From positions 1 to 19,645 of the forward strand of contig JAZNPF010000023.1 of NCBI GenBank assembly GCA_045589495.1: DNA of 19,645 nt. Direction: 5' to 3'. Below, in pieces: positions 6,885 to 15,309 of the stretch. The translations under genes and the position numbers were made by a program. The notes beneath the pieces were generated by a model. It saw nothing but the letters and a program-made list of their open reading frames with translations. It was not told the DNA's origin and did no database searches. Every line of letters starts with the position of its first letter. Position 1 is the stretch's first letter. Source of the DNA: SIG455 sp045589495. GTDB taxonomy: Bacteria > Bacillota > Clostridia > UMGS1810.

Positions 6885-8201
6885 ATGAGTGAAATATTCA
6901 AAGGAATCCCTAAAATTTTATACGAAGGAACAGAAAGCAAAAATCCGCTTGCATTCAAATATTATGATGCTGAACGCGTTGTAATGGGAAAACCTATGAA
7001 AGAGCATCTTCCCTTTGCTATGGCGTGGTGGCATAATCTTTGTGCTGCAGGTACAGATATGTTTGGCAGAAATACTGCCGACAAATCTTTCGGTGCAGAA
7101 GTTGGCACGATGGAACACGCAAAGGCTAAAGTCGATGCGGGATTTGAATTTATGCAGAAACTTGGTGTTGAGTATTTTTGTTTCCACGATGTAGATTTAG
7201 TTCCTGAAGCAGATGATATTAAAGAAACTAACAATAGATTAGATAAGGTTACAGATTATATTCTTGAAAAAATGAATGAAACAGGAATTAAGTGTTTATG
7301 GGGAACAGCTAATATGTTTTCAAATCCTCGTTTCATGAATGGTGCAGGAAGCACTAATTCTGCAGATGTGTTCTGTTTTGCAGCAGCACAGACTAAAAAA
7401 GCACTTGACCTTACTGTAAAACTGGGCGGCAAAGGGTATGTGTTCTGGGGAGGAAGAGAAGGATATGAAACACTTTTAAACACCGATGTTAAGTTTGAGG
7501 AAGAAAACATTGCCCGCCTTATGCGTATGGCTGTTGATTATGGACGTTCGATCGGCTTTAAAGGCGATTTTTACATTGAACCAAAGCCAAAGGAACCTAT
7601 GAAGCATCAATATGATTTCGATGCCGCAACAGCAATTGGGTTTTTAAGAAAATATGGCTTGGACAAAGACTTCAAAATGAATATTGAAGCAAACCACGCA
7701 ACGCTTGCGGGACACACATTCCAGCACGAATTGAGAATATCTGCAATAAACGATATGCTTGGCTCTATTGATGCTAACCAGGGCGATTTGCTTTTGGGTT
7801 GGGATACGGATGAATTTCCGTTCAATGTGTATGATGCCACAATGTGTATGTATGAGGTGTTAAAAGCGGGCGGATTAACAGGTGGATTTAACTTTGATTC
7901 AAAAACACGCCGTGCAAGTTATACATACGATGATATGTTTCATGGGTTTATACTGGGAATGGATACGTTTGCGCTTGGATTGTTAAAAGCTGCGGAAATC
8001 ATTGATGACGGACGGATAGATGAATTTGTAAAGAGTCGTTATTCCAGTTTTTACAATGGAATTGGGAAAAAGATTATAACCGGTAATACTACTTTAGAAG
8101 AACTTGCGTTGTATGCAGAAAGTATGTGTGCACCCGAACTTCCATATAGCGGAAAACAAGAGTGTTTGCAGGGCATAGTTAATGAAATTATGTTTAGATA
8201 A
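6885..8201 (+). CDS. xylA: Xylose isomerase
   Basis: 438 residues, a class II xylose isomerase that converts D-xylose to D-xylulose with divalent metals. The active-site pair H101/D104 lies in FHDVD. The metal- and substrate-binding runs FYIEPKPKEP, NIEANHATLAGHTF and the late DANQGD...WDTDEFP are all present and intact. Length and N-terminus match the usual 435-440-residue enzymes. GGAGG lies 7 bases before the ATG, in the 12-base gap after xylB. These enzymes also isomerise glucose less well. The gene ends just before a long hairpin shared with the convergent dehydrogenase gene. Confidence 0.97.
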   Translation: MSEIFKGIPKILYEGTESKNPLAFKYYDAERVVMGKPMKEHLPFAMAWWHNLCAAGTDMFGRNTADKSFGAEVGTMEHAKAKVDAGFEFMQKLGVEYFCFHDVDLVPEADDIKETNNRLDKVTDYILEKMNETGIKCLWGTANMFSNPRFMNGAGSTNSADVFCFAAAQTKKALDLTVKLGGKGYVFWGGREGYETLLNTDVKFEEENIARLMRMAVDYGRSIGFKGDFYIEPKPKEPMKHQYDFDAATAIGFLRKYGLDKDFKMNIEANHATLAGHTFQHELRISAINDMLGSIDANQGDLLLGWDTDEFPFNVYDATMCMYEVLKAGGLTGGFNFDSKTRRASYTYDDMFHGFILGMDTFALGLLKAAEIIDDGRIDEFVKSRYSSFYNGIGKKIITGNTTLEELALYAESMCAPELPYSGKQECLQGIVNEIMFR

Positions 8202-8233
8202 CATAAGAGAAAAACATTGTTAATATTAGCAAA

Positions 8234-8271
8234 AAAAGCATCAAAATCGTAATAATGATTTTGATGCTTTT
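8234..8271. terminator. Bidirectional terminator after xylA
   Basis: A perfect 15-bp stem, AAAAGCATCAAAATC (8234-8248) with GATTTTGATGCTTTT (8257-8271), closes an 8-base loop. A runs and T runs flank it, so it can end both xylA and the convergent dehydrogenase gene at 8278. The AAAAGCATCAAAA core is shared with 131-143 and 428-440. Confidence 0.88.
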
Positions 8272-8277
8272 CATTTA

Positions 8278-9555
8278 TTATAATGTCTTTATGTAATCTT
8301 CCATTATTATAGTTTTTTCTTCTTTGCGTGATTCTTCTGCTGCAAAACATATTAAATGACTTCTGCAGGAAACATCAATGTCAGAAATGGAGTTAGATGG
8401 TTTGTTTAATGCAATATAATCATAAAGGTCTTGCATAATGCCTGAATCGCCACCGCCATGACCACCTGCAATTGATTGATCAAATTCATCATCTGGTGTA
8501 TAAAGCTGAGAAGTTTCCCTGGTTGCAAAATCGTAAAATTCTAATGATTGACTTTCCATATCAGCACGAAGTTCGCCTTTTGTCCCCATAAAAGTTGAGA
8601 TTCTGCCGCCTCTGTTAAATGGGGACATGGTAAGTGTAGCATGCTTGTTATCACCGAACTGCATATTAACAATCTGATGATCAACTACATCGTTGTCGCA
8701 ATGGTATATACATCTTCCATAAGGAGATGTTTTTAATGCTTCATCAACCTCGTCGTCAGTTGGATTAAATTTATTTACTGCTATAGCTCTGAAGTGCTGT
8801 ACTTCTGCAGTATCGACTTTGTACATGTAAGGAGCATAATAGAAGCACTCATCTTTATGCGGACAACCATCTGTACAACGTTTTGGAGCATCTTTGGGTG
8901 CGTTTTCTTCTCTGTAAAAGGTGCGTGTGCCCAAAGATTGTACCTTGGTACATGGTTCATTTATAAACCATTGCAACAAATCTGTATCATGACAGCATTT
9001 TGCAAGAATCATAGGGGCTGATTCATCAGTTCTTCTCCAATTACCTCTTATAAAACTATGGCTCATATTATAAAGACCAACGCCCTCGGTATGTACTATG
9101 TTTACTATTTCTCCGAGTTTACCGCTTTCGATGAATTCCTTTACCTTTTTATAAAATGGGGTATATCTTAGGACGTGGCACACTAATACCTTAACATTAT
9201 TTTCATTTGCGGATTCGCAAATTTTGAAACATTCTTCTGGGGTGGGAGCTATGGGCTTTTCAAGTAGCAAATCATACTTTTTCTCAATAGCCATCATAGA
9301 TGGTTCGAAGTGCATTTTATCTTGTGTACAAATCATAGCAATATCTGCCATTTTAGGAAGTTTAAGCAGTTCTTTATAGTCTTCGAAACACATTTCATTC
9401 GGGACGCCATATGCGTCTCTTAAATACTCACGTTTTTCCTTTACTGGTTCCGCAATTGCAACTAGTTTAAAACATTCAGGTTTTATTTGCAACGACTTTA
9501 AATAACTGCTACCTCTATCGCCACCACCAATAAGAATTAATGATAATTGTCTCAT
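8278..9555 (-). CDS. Cysteine-rich Gfo/Idh/MocA-family dehydrogenase
   Basis: 425 residues, longer than the two dehydrogenases at 2451-4443. The Rossmann fold begins LILIGGGDRGSSYL and the catalytic lysine is K100 (LLEKPI). Two features mark a distinct subgroup: the catalytic histidine sits in AKCCHDTD, where the usual Asp four residues before His is replaced and a Lys lies at -3, and there is a cysteine cluster C227-x3-C231-x5-C237 followed by a further GRCIYHCDND run. The cysteines could bind zinc or simply be structural. ATG 9555 has AAAGGAGA upstream. It is divergent from another gene of the same subgroup (9818) and shares a control region with it. Substrate unknown, presumably a sugar or glycoside taken in by the locus. 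Confidence 0.9.
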   Translation of the reverse strand: MRQLSLILIGGGDRGSSYLKSLQIKPECFKLVAIAEPVKEKREYLRDAYGVPNEMCFEDYKELLKLPKMADIAMICTQDKMHFEPSMMAIEKKYDLLLEKPIAPTPEECFKICESANENNVKVLVCHVLRYTPFYKKVKEFIESGKLGEIVNIVHTEGVGLYNMSHSFIRGNWRRTDESAPMILAKCCHDTDLLQWFINEPCTKVQSLGTRTFYREENAPKDAPKRCTDGCPHKDECFYYAPYMYKVDTAEVQHFRAIAVNKFNPTDDEVDEALKTSPYGRCIYHCDNDVVDHQIVNMQFGDNKHATLTMSPFNRGGRISTFMGTKGELRADMESQSLEFYDFATRETSQLYTPDDEFDQSIAGGHGGGDSGIMQDLYDYIALNKPSNSISDIDVSCRSHLICFAAEESRKEEKTIIMEDYIKTL

Positions 9556-9626
9556 AAAAATTCTCCTTTACTTATTAAATTAAACATTAAATATTTATTA
9601 AGGTTAACTCCATTGTGATAGCAGTA

Positions 9627-9655
9627 ATTATAAATAAAGATAAAACTATTTTCAA
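9627..9655 (-). promoter_or_regulatory. Promoter of the minus-strand dehydrogenase
   Basis: On the minus strand TTGAAA (9650-9655) and TATAAT (9627-9632) are exactly 17 bp apart. The same arrangement, with surrounding sequence, is found upstream of the YesN gene at 18196-18224. Confidence 0.7.
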
Positions 9656-9687
9656 GTGTTTTTTGATATTTTCTTAAAGAGGTTTTT

Positions 9688-9745
9688 TTGGGGGCAGTAT
9701 TTGTCAAACTTGGGGCGTTGTTATTATTTTGTTGAGTGATATAAT
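9688..9745 (+). promoter_or_regulatory. Operator direct repeats and promoter of the dehydrogenase/hydrolase operon
   Basis: Two direct repeats, TTGGGGGC (9688-9695) and TTGGGGC (9710-9716), end 21 bp apart, two helical turns. One base later starts the -35 TTGTTA (9718-9723), followed by 16 bp and a perfect -10 TATAAT (9740-9745). This is the geometry expected of an activator contacting RNA polymerase at the -35. The same layout recurs at 18258-18315. An AraC-type DNA-binding domain, as in the YesN-like protein of this locus, is a natural candidate to bind such repeats, but this is inferred. Confidence 0.65.
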
Positions 9746-9817
9746 TTAGGTGTAAACAAGTTTTTTGAAAATAATTAAAAATGATCAAGAGATGAAAACT
9801 GTAAGGAGGACAAAAAA

Positions 9818-10975
9818 ATGTATAAAATTGGTGTTATTGGTTTGGGATTTAGAGTGCACAAAGGTGTAATTCCGCCCTTGCGTGAGTTGAGTAAGGATAT
9901 CTTGGTTACTGCTGTGGTTGATCCTGCAAAAGAACAAGTTAAAAAATATATTGAGGAAGAGCCGGATGGGTATTCGCCGGATTTGAAAATGTATGATAAT
10001 GCAGACGATATGCTTGAAAAAGAGGATTTAGATGGTGTTATTATTGGCACACGTTGTTCTCTGCATACTGATATGGCAATTAAGGCTATGAAAAAAAATA
10101 TCCCCATTTTCTTAGAAAAACCGGTTTGTATTAATTTTGAACAGTTACTTAGATTAAAAGAAGCAAATGAGAAATATAATCCACAAGTAGTGGTATCATT
10201 TCCACTGCGATTTTCGGCATTATCAGAAAAGGTAAAAGAGATTATAGATTCGGGAAAAATAGGAAAAGTACTGCAGGTAGAGGCTTTCAATGATGTCCCG
10301 TATGGTCGTACATATTACCATAGTTGGTATCGTGACGAAAATGAAACCGGTGGTCTGTGGCTGCAAAAAGCGACACATGATTTTGATTATCTTAACTATA
10401 TTCTGGGTGACCGTTTTGAAGAAGTTTTTGCGCGCTATACCAGACAAATTTTTAAAGGGGATATGCCGGCAGGCACAAAATGTGAAGAGTGCGAGAAAAA
10501 AGATATTTGTCCAGAAGGTCCATTTATTATTAAGAATGTATATCAGGATAAATATAACCCCAATTGGTTGTGCTGCTTTGCAGAAGATACGGGGAACGAA
10601 GATTGTGGCAGTGCTTTGATAAAGTGTGAATCAGGCGCAATTGTAACATATTCACAAAACTTTTATGCACGTCATAAAGCGGAAAGACGCGGAGCAAGAT
10701 TTTATGGTTACAATGGAACTTTAGAGTTTGATTGGTATAAAAGTGAAATAAAAGTGTATATGCATACTTCACCAACCGTTGAAACTTATACTTTTGAAGA
10801 CAAAGGACAATCTCATTTTGGAGGAGATTTAAAATTGGCGATGTTGTATTTAGATATGCTTAATGGTAGATCCAAGAAGTCTTATTTAAAAGAAGGAATA
10901 GAAAGTGCAACGATTTGCCTTTTGGCAAAAGAATCATGTGAAACCGGCAAAAATATGGAGATTATGAAATTTTAA
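9818..10975 (+). CDS. Cysteine-rich Gfo/Idh/MocA-family dehydrogenase, operon leader
   Basis: 385 residues. The Rossmann region starts GVIGLGFRVHKG and the catalytic lysine is K101 (LEKPV). The catalytic histidine lies in QKATHDFD: as in the gene at 8278, the usual Asp at His-4 is missing (Gln here) and Lys sits at His-3. A cysteine cluster, C222-x2-C225-x5-C231, parallels that of the divergent neighbour. The two are therefore subgroup relatives and may work on the same compound or in series. AAGGAGG precedes ATG 9818. It is the first gene of an operon with two hydrolase-like genes; 23 bases separate it from the next. Cytoplasmic, no signal peptide. Substrate not predictable from sequence. 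Confidence 0.9.
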   Translation: MYKIGVIGLGFRVHKGVIPPLRELSKDILVTAVVDPAKEQVKKYIEEEPDGYSPDLKMYDNADDMLEKEDLDGVIIGTRCSLHTDMAIKAMKKNIPIFLEKPVCINFEQLLRLKEANEKYNPQVVVSFPLRFSALSEKVKEIIDSGKIGKVLQVEAFNDVPYGRTYYHSWYRDENETGGLWLQKATHDFDYLNYILGDRFEEVFARYTRQIFKGDMPAGTKCEECEKKDICPEGPFIIKNVYQDKYNPNWLCCFAEDTGNEDCGSALIKCESGAIVTYSQNFYARHKAERRGARFYGYNGTLEFDWYKSEIKVYMHTSPTVETYTFEDKGQSHFGGDLKLAMLYLDMLNGRSKKSYLKEGIESATICLLAKESCETGKNMEIMKF

Positions 10976-10998
10976 AATTTTACATAGGAGTAAAATTT

Positions 10999-13386
10999 AT
11001 GAATTTAAAAGAAATCCCCGTTAAATATCATCCGGCATATTGCTGGACATGGAGTACAATCATAACAAAACAGGAAGTAAAGCGTCAAATTGATGAAATG
11101 TACGAATGTGGCATACGAGCCTTTTATGTGCTTGCACTTCCTAAAGGATTTCGTGCTGACAGTTTTAAAACGGATTTGTATCCGGAATATCTTTCTGACG
11201 AATACTTGGATTTACTTTATTATACTTTTGAACTTGCTCAGGAAAAGGGAATGTATACATGGCTTTATAATGAGGGCGGATATCCATCAGGCTCTGCTGC
11301 TGGTGCAGTTCGCAAAAAAATGCCGGAACTTGGGATAAAAAGTTTTGATATTATAACAGAAAATTTGAAAGCCGGTACAGTCTTTATCCCTCATGAAAAT
11401 ATGATTTCTGCATTTGTTGGTGATGAACGCATTTATGCAGGTTATGTATTTGCTGAGGATGTTGAAATTAAGCAATACATTTATTTTAATAATGCGTGTT
11501 GTATTACTGCTTCTTTGCGTCCCGATAATGCAGATATAAAAACGACAGAGTGTTTTATAGAATTAACGCATGAAAAGTTAAAGAAAAAGTTTGGCAACCA
11601 TATGGGCAGTGACATTATCTATATGTTTGATGATGAATCCGGTATGGGGGATTGGACTCCGGGGTTGGAAAAAATTTTTTATGAAACGTATGGATATAAT
11701 ATTGAAGATTATATGCCGTATATAGCAAGGGATAAAGAACCTCAAACAGATACACAATATCGTGCGAAGAGCGATTATATACGCCTTTGTGGAAAGATTG
11801 TGGGCAAAAATTATTTTCTTAAAATGCGTGAATGGTTAAACGGATATAATATGCTTTCTATTGGACACTTAAACGTAGATAACCAAACGGATCTTGGAGC
11901 ATGGCAATATGGTAATTATCTTGATTTGCTGAGAACTTTTGATGTGCCGGGCATAGACGCGATATGGGGGCAAATTAAATATCCTATAAATGACAAATGT
12001 TGTTATGAAGGAAATGAGTTTTTTCCAAGATTGGCATCTTCGGCAGCACATCAGCAAGGCCACAGCAACACTTTTAGTGAATGTTTGTCAGTTTATGGCG
12101 CAGATATGACACATGAACTAATCAGGTTTATTGTCAACTATCAGGCGGTAAGAGGAATCAGTTTATTTAATTTTATGCTAATTCCTTATGATAGAAAATC
12201 TATGCTTGGATTACAATTCCGTCCCGGATTTAATAAAGAAAATCCATCGATGGATTGCTTGAGTCAAATTAATGAATACACCGCAAGACTTTCATATTTG
12301 CTCCAGGAAAATAAAGCAGATGTTACAACTGCTCTATATTGTCCATATAAAACCATATGCGGTGGTGGAGAAAAAGGGAGACGGGCAATTGAAAATTATG
12401 AAAAACTCGGACACATGCTTGAGGAATGCGGTGTTGATTTTGATATCGTTGATGAAGAAATTGTAAGACAAGCAGTTGTGGAAAATGGTGTTTTGAAAAC
12501 AGAACATATTGCTTACAGTAATGTTTTTGTGCCTGATGCAGAATTTGAACCTGCGGAAATATTGGAGAAATTAAAAGAAGTAGGAAATGAAATTAAACCT
12601 TGTATTAAGAGAAAAAATAAGAAAATAATTTCCAAAAAAATGCTATTTAAAGATGGCGATGAAGCATATTTTATTTGTAATTTTAATAATGAAACTGTTT
12701 CAGAAACAATTGAAATTGATTCAGATAAAAATATGTTCACTTTAGATCTTTCAACAGGCATTTTCTGTGAAACAGATTTTGTGCGTAAAGGTGACTGCAT
12801 AGAAAAGACTATAACGTTGCATAGAGGCGAAGGAATAATTTTATGGATGACGGATACAAAAATTCAAGCGGAAAAGATTAAAGAAACAGAAAAGATATGT
12901 GTTCTGAACGATTTTTCTTCATACATAAGCAGACAATACAAACTTGACATAGAAGCAGGCGGACCTGTTAATATACTGTTTGAAGAGACTTCAACAGACA
13001 AGATGAAATCAGGATTATATGAATGGGAGAAGAATTTTTCGGGCGAGGTTACATATCTTCATAGATTGAATGGTATTTCAGAGGGGGAATATCTGCTTGA
13101 TTTGGGCGAAGTAAAACATTGTGCCAAAATTTATATTAACGGAAATAAAGTTGCAGAAGCAGTTATGCCTCCGTACAGAGTATCAATTGAGAATTTAAAA
13201 AATGGTGATGAATTGAAAATTGTTGTTACCAATACAGCGGCAAATGAGTGTTGCAGCACAGATTATTTTGATCATCAAGACGCTATTGACGTTGGTCCTT
13301 ATCAGAAGAAAATGGCGATTTATGAATCCCAAGCAGAGGCGGGAGGTTTTTTTGGACCTGTTATTCTTGAAAGAGTTATTAAATAA
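10999..13386 (+). CDS. GH106-like glycoside hydrolase
   Basis: 795 residues with no signal peptide, so likely cytoplasmic. The N-terminal part reads like the catalytic barrel of GH106-like (alpha-L-rhamnosidase-type) enzymes: an early WTWSTIITKQEVKRQIDEM stretch, the acidic motif FDDESG with E213 followed by a FYETYGYNIEDYMPY run, and FSECLSVYG with E361. E213 and E361 are candidate catalytic acids. The last 120 residues resemble the small sugar-binding beta-sandwich common at the end of this family (LLDLGEVKHCAKIYING, then MPPYRV and VVTNTAANE). By family it would release a terminal sugar such as rhamnose from plant-type glycosides, but members of this broad group are diverse and the sugar is uncertain. 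AGGAG lies before ATG 10999. Confidence 0.75.
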   Translation: MNLKEIPVKYHPAYCWTWSTIITKQEVKRQIDEMYECGIRAFYVLALPKGFRADSFKTDLYPEYLSDEYLDLLYYTFELAQEKGMYTWLYNEGGYPSGSAAGAVRKKMPELGIKSFDIITENLKAGTVFIPHENMISAFVGDERIYAGYVFAEDVEIKQYIYFNNACCITASLRPDNADIKTTECFIELTHEKLKKKFGNHMGSDIIYMFDDESGMGDWTPGLEKIFYETYGYNIEDYMPYIARDKEPQTDTQYRAKSDYIRLCGKIVGKNYFLKMREWLNGYNMLSIGHLNVDNQTDLGAWQYGNYLDLLRTFDVPGIDAIWGQIKYPINDKCCYEGNEFFPRLASSAAHQQGHSNTFSECLSVYGADMTHELIRFIVNYQAVRGISLFNFMLIPYDRKSMLGLQFRPGFNKENPSMDCLSQINEYTARLSYLLQENKADVTTALYCPYKTICGGGEKGRRAIENYEKLGHMLEECGVDFDIVDEEIVRQAVVENGVLKTEHIAYSNVFVPDAEFEPAEILEKLKEVGNEIKPCIKRKNKKIISKKMLFKDGDEAYFICNFNNETVSETIEIDSDKNMFTLDLSTGIFCETDFVRKGDCIEKTITLHRGEGIILWMTDTKIQAEKIKETEKICVLNDFSSYISRQYKLDIEAGGPVNILFEETSTDKMKSGLYEWEKNFSGEVTYLHRLNGISEGEYLLDLGEVKHCAKIYINGNKVAEAVMPPYRVSIENLKNGDELKIVVTNTAANECCSTDYFDHQDAIDVGPYQKKMAIYESQAEAGGFFGPVILERVIK

Positions 13387-13448
13387 ATACAGTGAAATCA
13401 TAATCATCATATTTTCAAATGAACAGAGCGATGTAAAGAGGTAAAAAT

Positions 13449-15272
13449 ATGAAATATAGTTTAAATGTAAGCACAAATAATGGAATTTGCTATTTAAATA
13501 AAGACAACTTGGAGTTTGTGGCAGATAAGGCATACAGCAAAGTTTTTTTCGAAATGTCAGTCAATTTTGAAAAATGGGAGGATGATGCGTATATTCTAAT
13601 GCCAGCATGTGCTTATAATGGTAATCGTTATAAAAAAATAAATCGTTATGGATATCCTCCTATGTATACCCTTTCTGAAATCGGTGTAAATGCCGAAACA
13701 CTTATGACCGATGTTCCGGCATTAAATCCTGACGGCTCTGGTAAAATAGAGGTTACTTCAGGCGATATGTCTGTGCCGTGCGTTGGCGTTTTTTACAGAA
13801 AAGCCAAGAAAGGATTTCTTATTTATACAGAGCAAGCCGTTAAAGATAAGAATATTGGGTTTAGTGTTGAAGCGGGCAAAATAGTAATATCATATCCGGC
13901 ATCAAGAAGTAAAGCCTATCGTTTCGCTAAAGATTATGTGTGCGATGTTGACAAGGGGATTGCTGTAAAGTCAAATGAAACAATCATATCACAATTTAAA
14001 ATTTTCAATTTCGATTGTGACAGTTGCGGTCAATTATTTGAAAAGTTTTTTGAAACGAGAAAATCTTTGCTTAATGATGAAAGAGCACCTTTTATGTATA
14101 CTCAGCCACTGTGGGATATAATGGAGAAACACTTTAATGAACATAACTGGAGTGGGAAATATTATTCTGAAATAAATAAAGATTGGAAATGCGGATGGAC
14201 CGGATGCGGAATGTCGTCGTATCCTCTTATGAAATTTGGCGATGAGCAGAGTAAAGATAGAGCGGTGTCCACACTGGATTTTATGACAGGACATCAAGCT
14301 GATTCAGGATTTTATTATTGCGTTCAACAAGGCAAAATATTTGATGACAGTTTTGGAAATGATGGCTTGCAAGGATTACATTTAGTGCGAAGGAGCGGGG
14401 ATTGCCTTAATTTTATTTATAAGCACTTCGAATTTGTTGAACCTAAGCAACAGTGGATTGACAGTGCCCAAAAATGCGCAAATGGATTTGTTAAATTGTA
14501 TGATACATACGGAACCTTTGGTCAGTATGTAGATATTGATAGCGGGCAACTAATTGTTGGAACAAGTTGTGCGGGTGCAGCAGTTATTTCTGGTCTGGTA
14601 CGTTCGGCGATGTATTTTGATGAGGATAAATATTTGCAAATTGCTAAACAAGCGGGAGAAATGTATTATCAGAAGTATGTTTCTCAAGGCGTTACAAATG
14701 GTAGTATTGGCGATGCACTTTGTGCTCCCGACTCAGAAAGTATTTTTGCTTTTGTTGAGGGATATGTGCTACTTTATGAAGCAACAAAGGATGACAAGTG
14801 GCTTATGTATGCACAAGAAGCATTGTATATTGCATCTTCATGGGTTGTTACATATCGTTATCAGTTTCCGGAACAAAGCGAATTTAAACGGCTCGGTATC
14901 AATACAGTGGGAAGTATTTTTGCCAATGTTCAAAATAAACATTCTGCACCGGGTATTTGCACATCTTCAGGAGATTATATATACAGACTCTACAAATATA
15001 CTAAAAACAAGAAATATTTAGAGTTACTATTAGATATTGTTTCTTTTATTCCCCAGTGTATATCAACTGAAGAAAGACCGATATACGCAACTATGGAAGT
15101 AAAAGATGGTTCCGAAAAATTACCATCAGGATATATCTGCGAACGTGTGAATATGAGTGATTGGGAGGGATTCAGTAGCGTAGGAAATGTTTTTTGCGGT
15201 TCGTGTTGGTGCGAAACTTCGATTATACTTACTTACAGTGAACTGATTTATGAATATAAATTGAAATGGTAA
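13449..15272 (+). CDS. Putative hydrolase with alpha/alpha-barrel, family not recognised
   Basis: 607 residues, no signal peptide or membrane segment. I do not recognise a named family. The first 200 residues look beta-rich; from about residue 210 the protein is helical with repeated aromatic and glycine-rich turns, e.g. WKCGWTGCGMSSYPLM at 246-261 and SESIFAFVEGYVLLYEAT further on. This pattern fits the six-hairpin (alpha/alpha toroid) glycosidase superfamily, with an N-terminal beta-sandwich as in several such enzymes. It follows the GH106-like gene by 62 bases and has GAGG about 7 bases before its ATG, so the two are probably cotranscribed. A role in cleaving the same imported oligosaccharide is a reasonable inference; catalytic residues cannot be assigned. 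A long hairpin follows the stop. Confidence 0.7.
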   Translation: MKYSLNVSTNNGICYLNKDNLEFVADKAYSKVFFEMSVNFEKWEDDAYILMPACAYNGNRYKKINRYGYPPMYTLSEIGVNAETLMTDVPALNPDGSGKIEVTSGDMSVPCVGVFYRKAKKGFLIYTEQAVKDKNIGFSVEAGKIVISYPASRSKAYRFAKDYVCDVDKGIAVKSNETIISQFKIFNFDCDSCGQLFEKFFETRKSLLNDERAPFMYTQPLWDIMEKHFNEHNWSGKYYSEINKDWKCGWTGCGMSSYPLMKFGDEQSKDRAVSTLDFMTGHQADSGFYYCVQQGKIFDDSFGNDGLQGLHLVRRSGDCLNFIYKHFEFVEPKQQWIDSAQKCANGFVKLYDTYGTFGQYVDIDSGQLIVGTSCAGAAVISGLVRSAMYFDEDKYLQIAKQAGEMYYQKYVSQGVTNGSIGDALCAPDSESIFAFVEGYVLLYEATKDDKWLMYAQEALYIASSWVVTYRYQFPEQSEFKRLGINTVGSIFANVQNKHSAPGICTSSGDYIYRLYKYTKNKKYLELLLDIVSFIPQCISTEERPIYATMEVKDGSEKLPSGYICERVNMSDWEGFSSVGNVFCGSCWCETSIILTYSELIYEYKLKW

Positions 15273-15276
15273 ATAT

Positions 15277-15305
15277 TAAAGGGGATTCATAGTGAATCCC
15301 CTTTA
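15277..15305. terminator. Bidirectional terminator between hydrolase and kinase genes
   Basis: TAAAGGGGATTCA (15277-15289) pairs perfectly with TGAATCCCCTTTA (15293-15305) around a 3-base loop. AT pairs continue outward to about 15271-15311 with one G-T wobble. It lies between the convergent stops at 15272 and 15310 and can serve both. Confidence 0.85.
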
Positions 15306-15309
15306 GTAT

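Noticed and set aside
9552..9788. Minus-strand open frame similar to the one at 18178-18396 (shared run near APKK)
   Set aside because: Both fall on the duplicated control region, this one begins with TTG without a ribosome site, and the similarity follows the promoter DNA rather than codon positions.
14554..15021. 155-codon open frame inside the 607-residue hydrolase gene
   Set aside because: It is a second-frame shadow of a continuous, well-formed coding region and has no own start signal.
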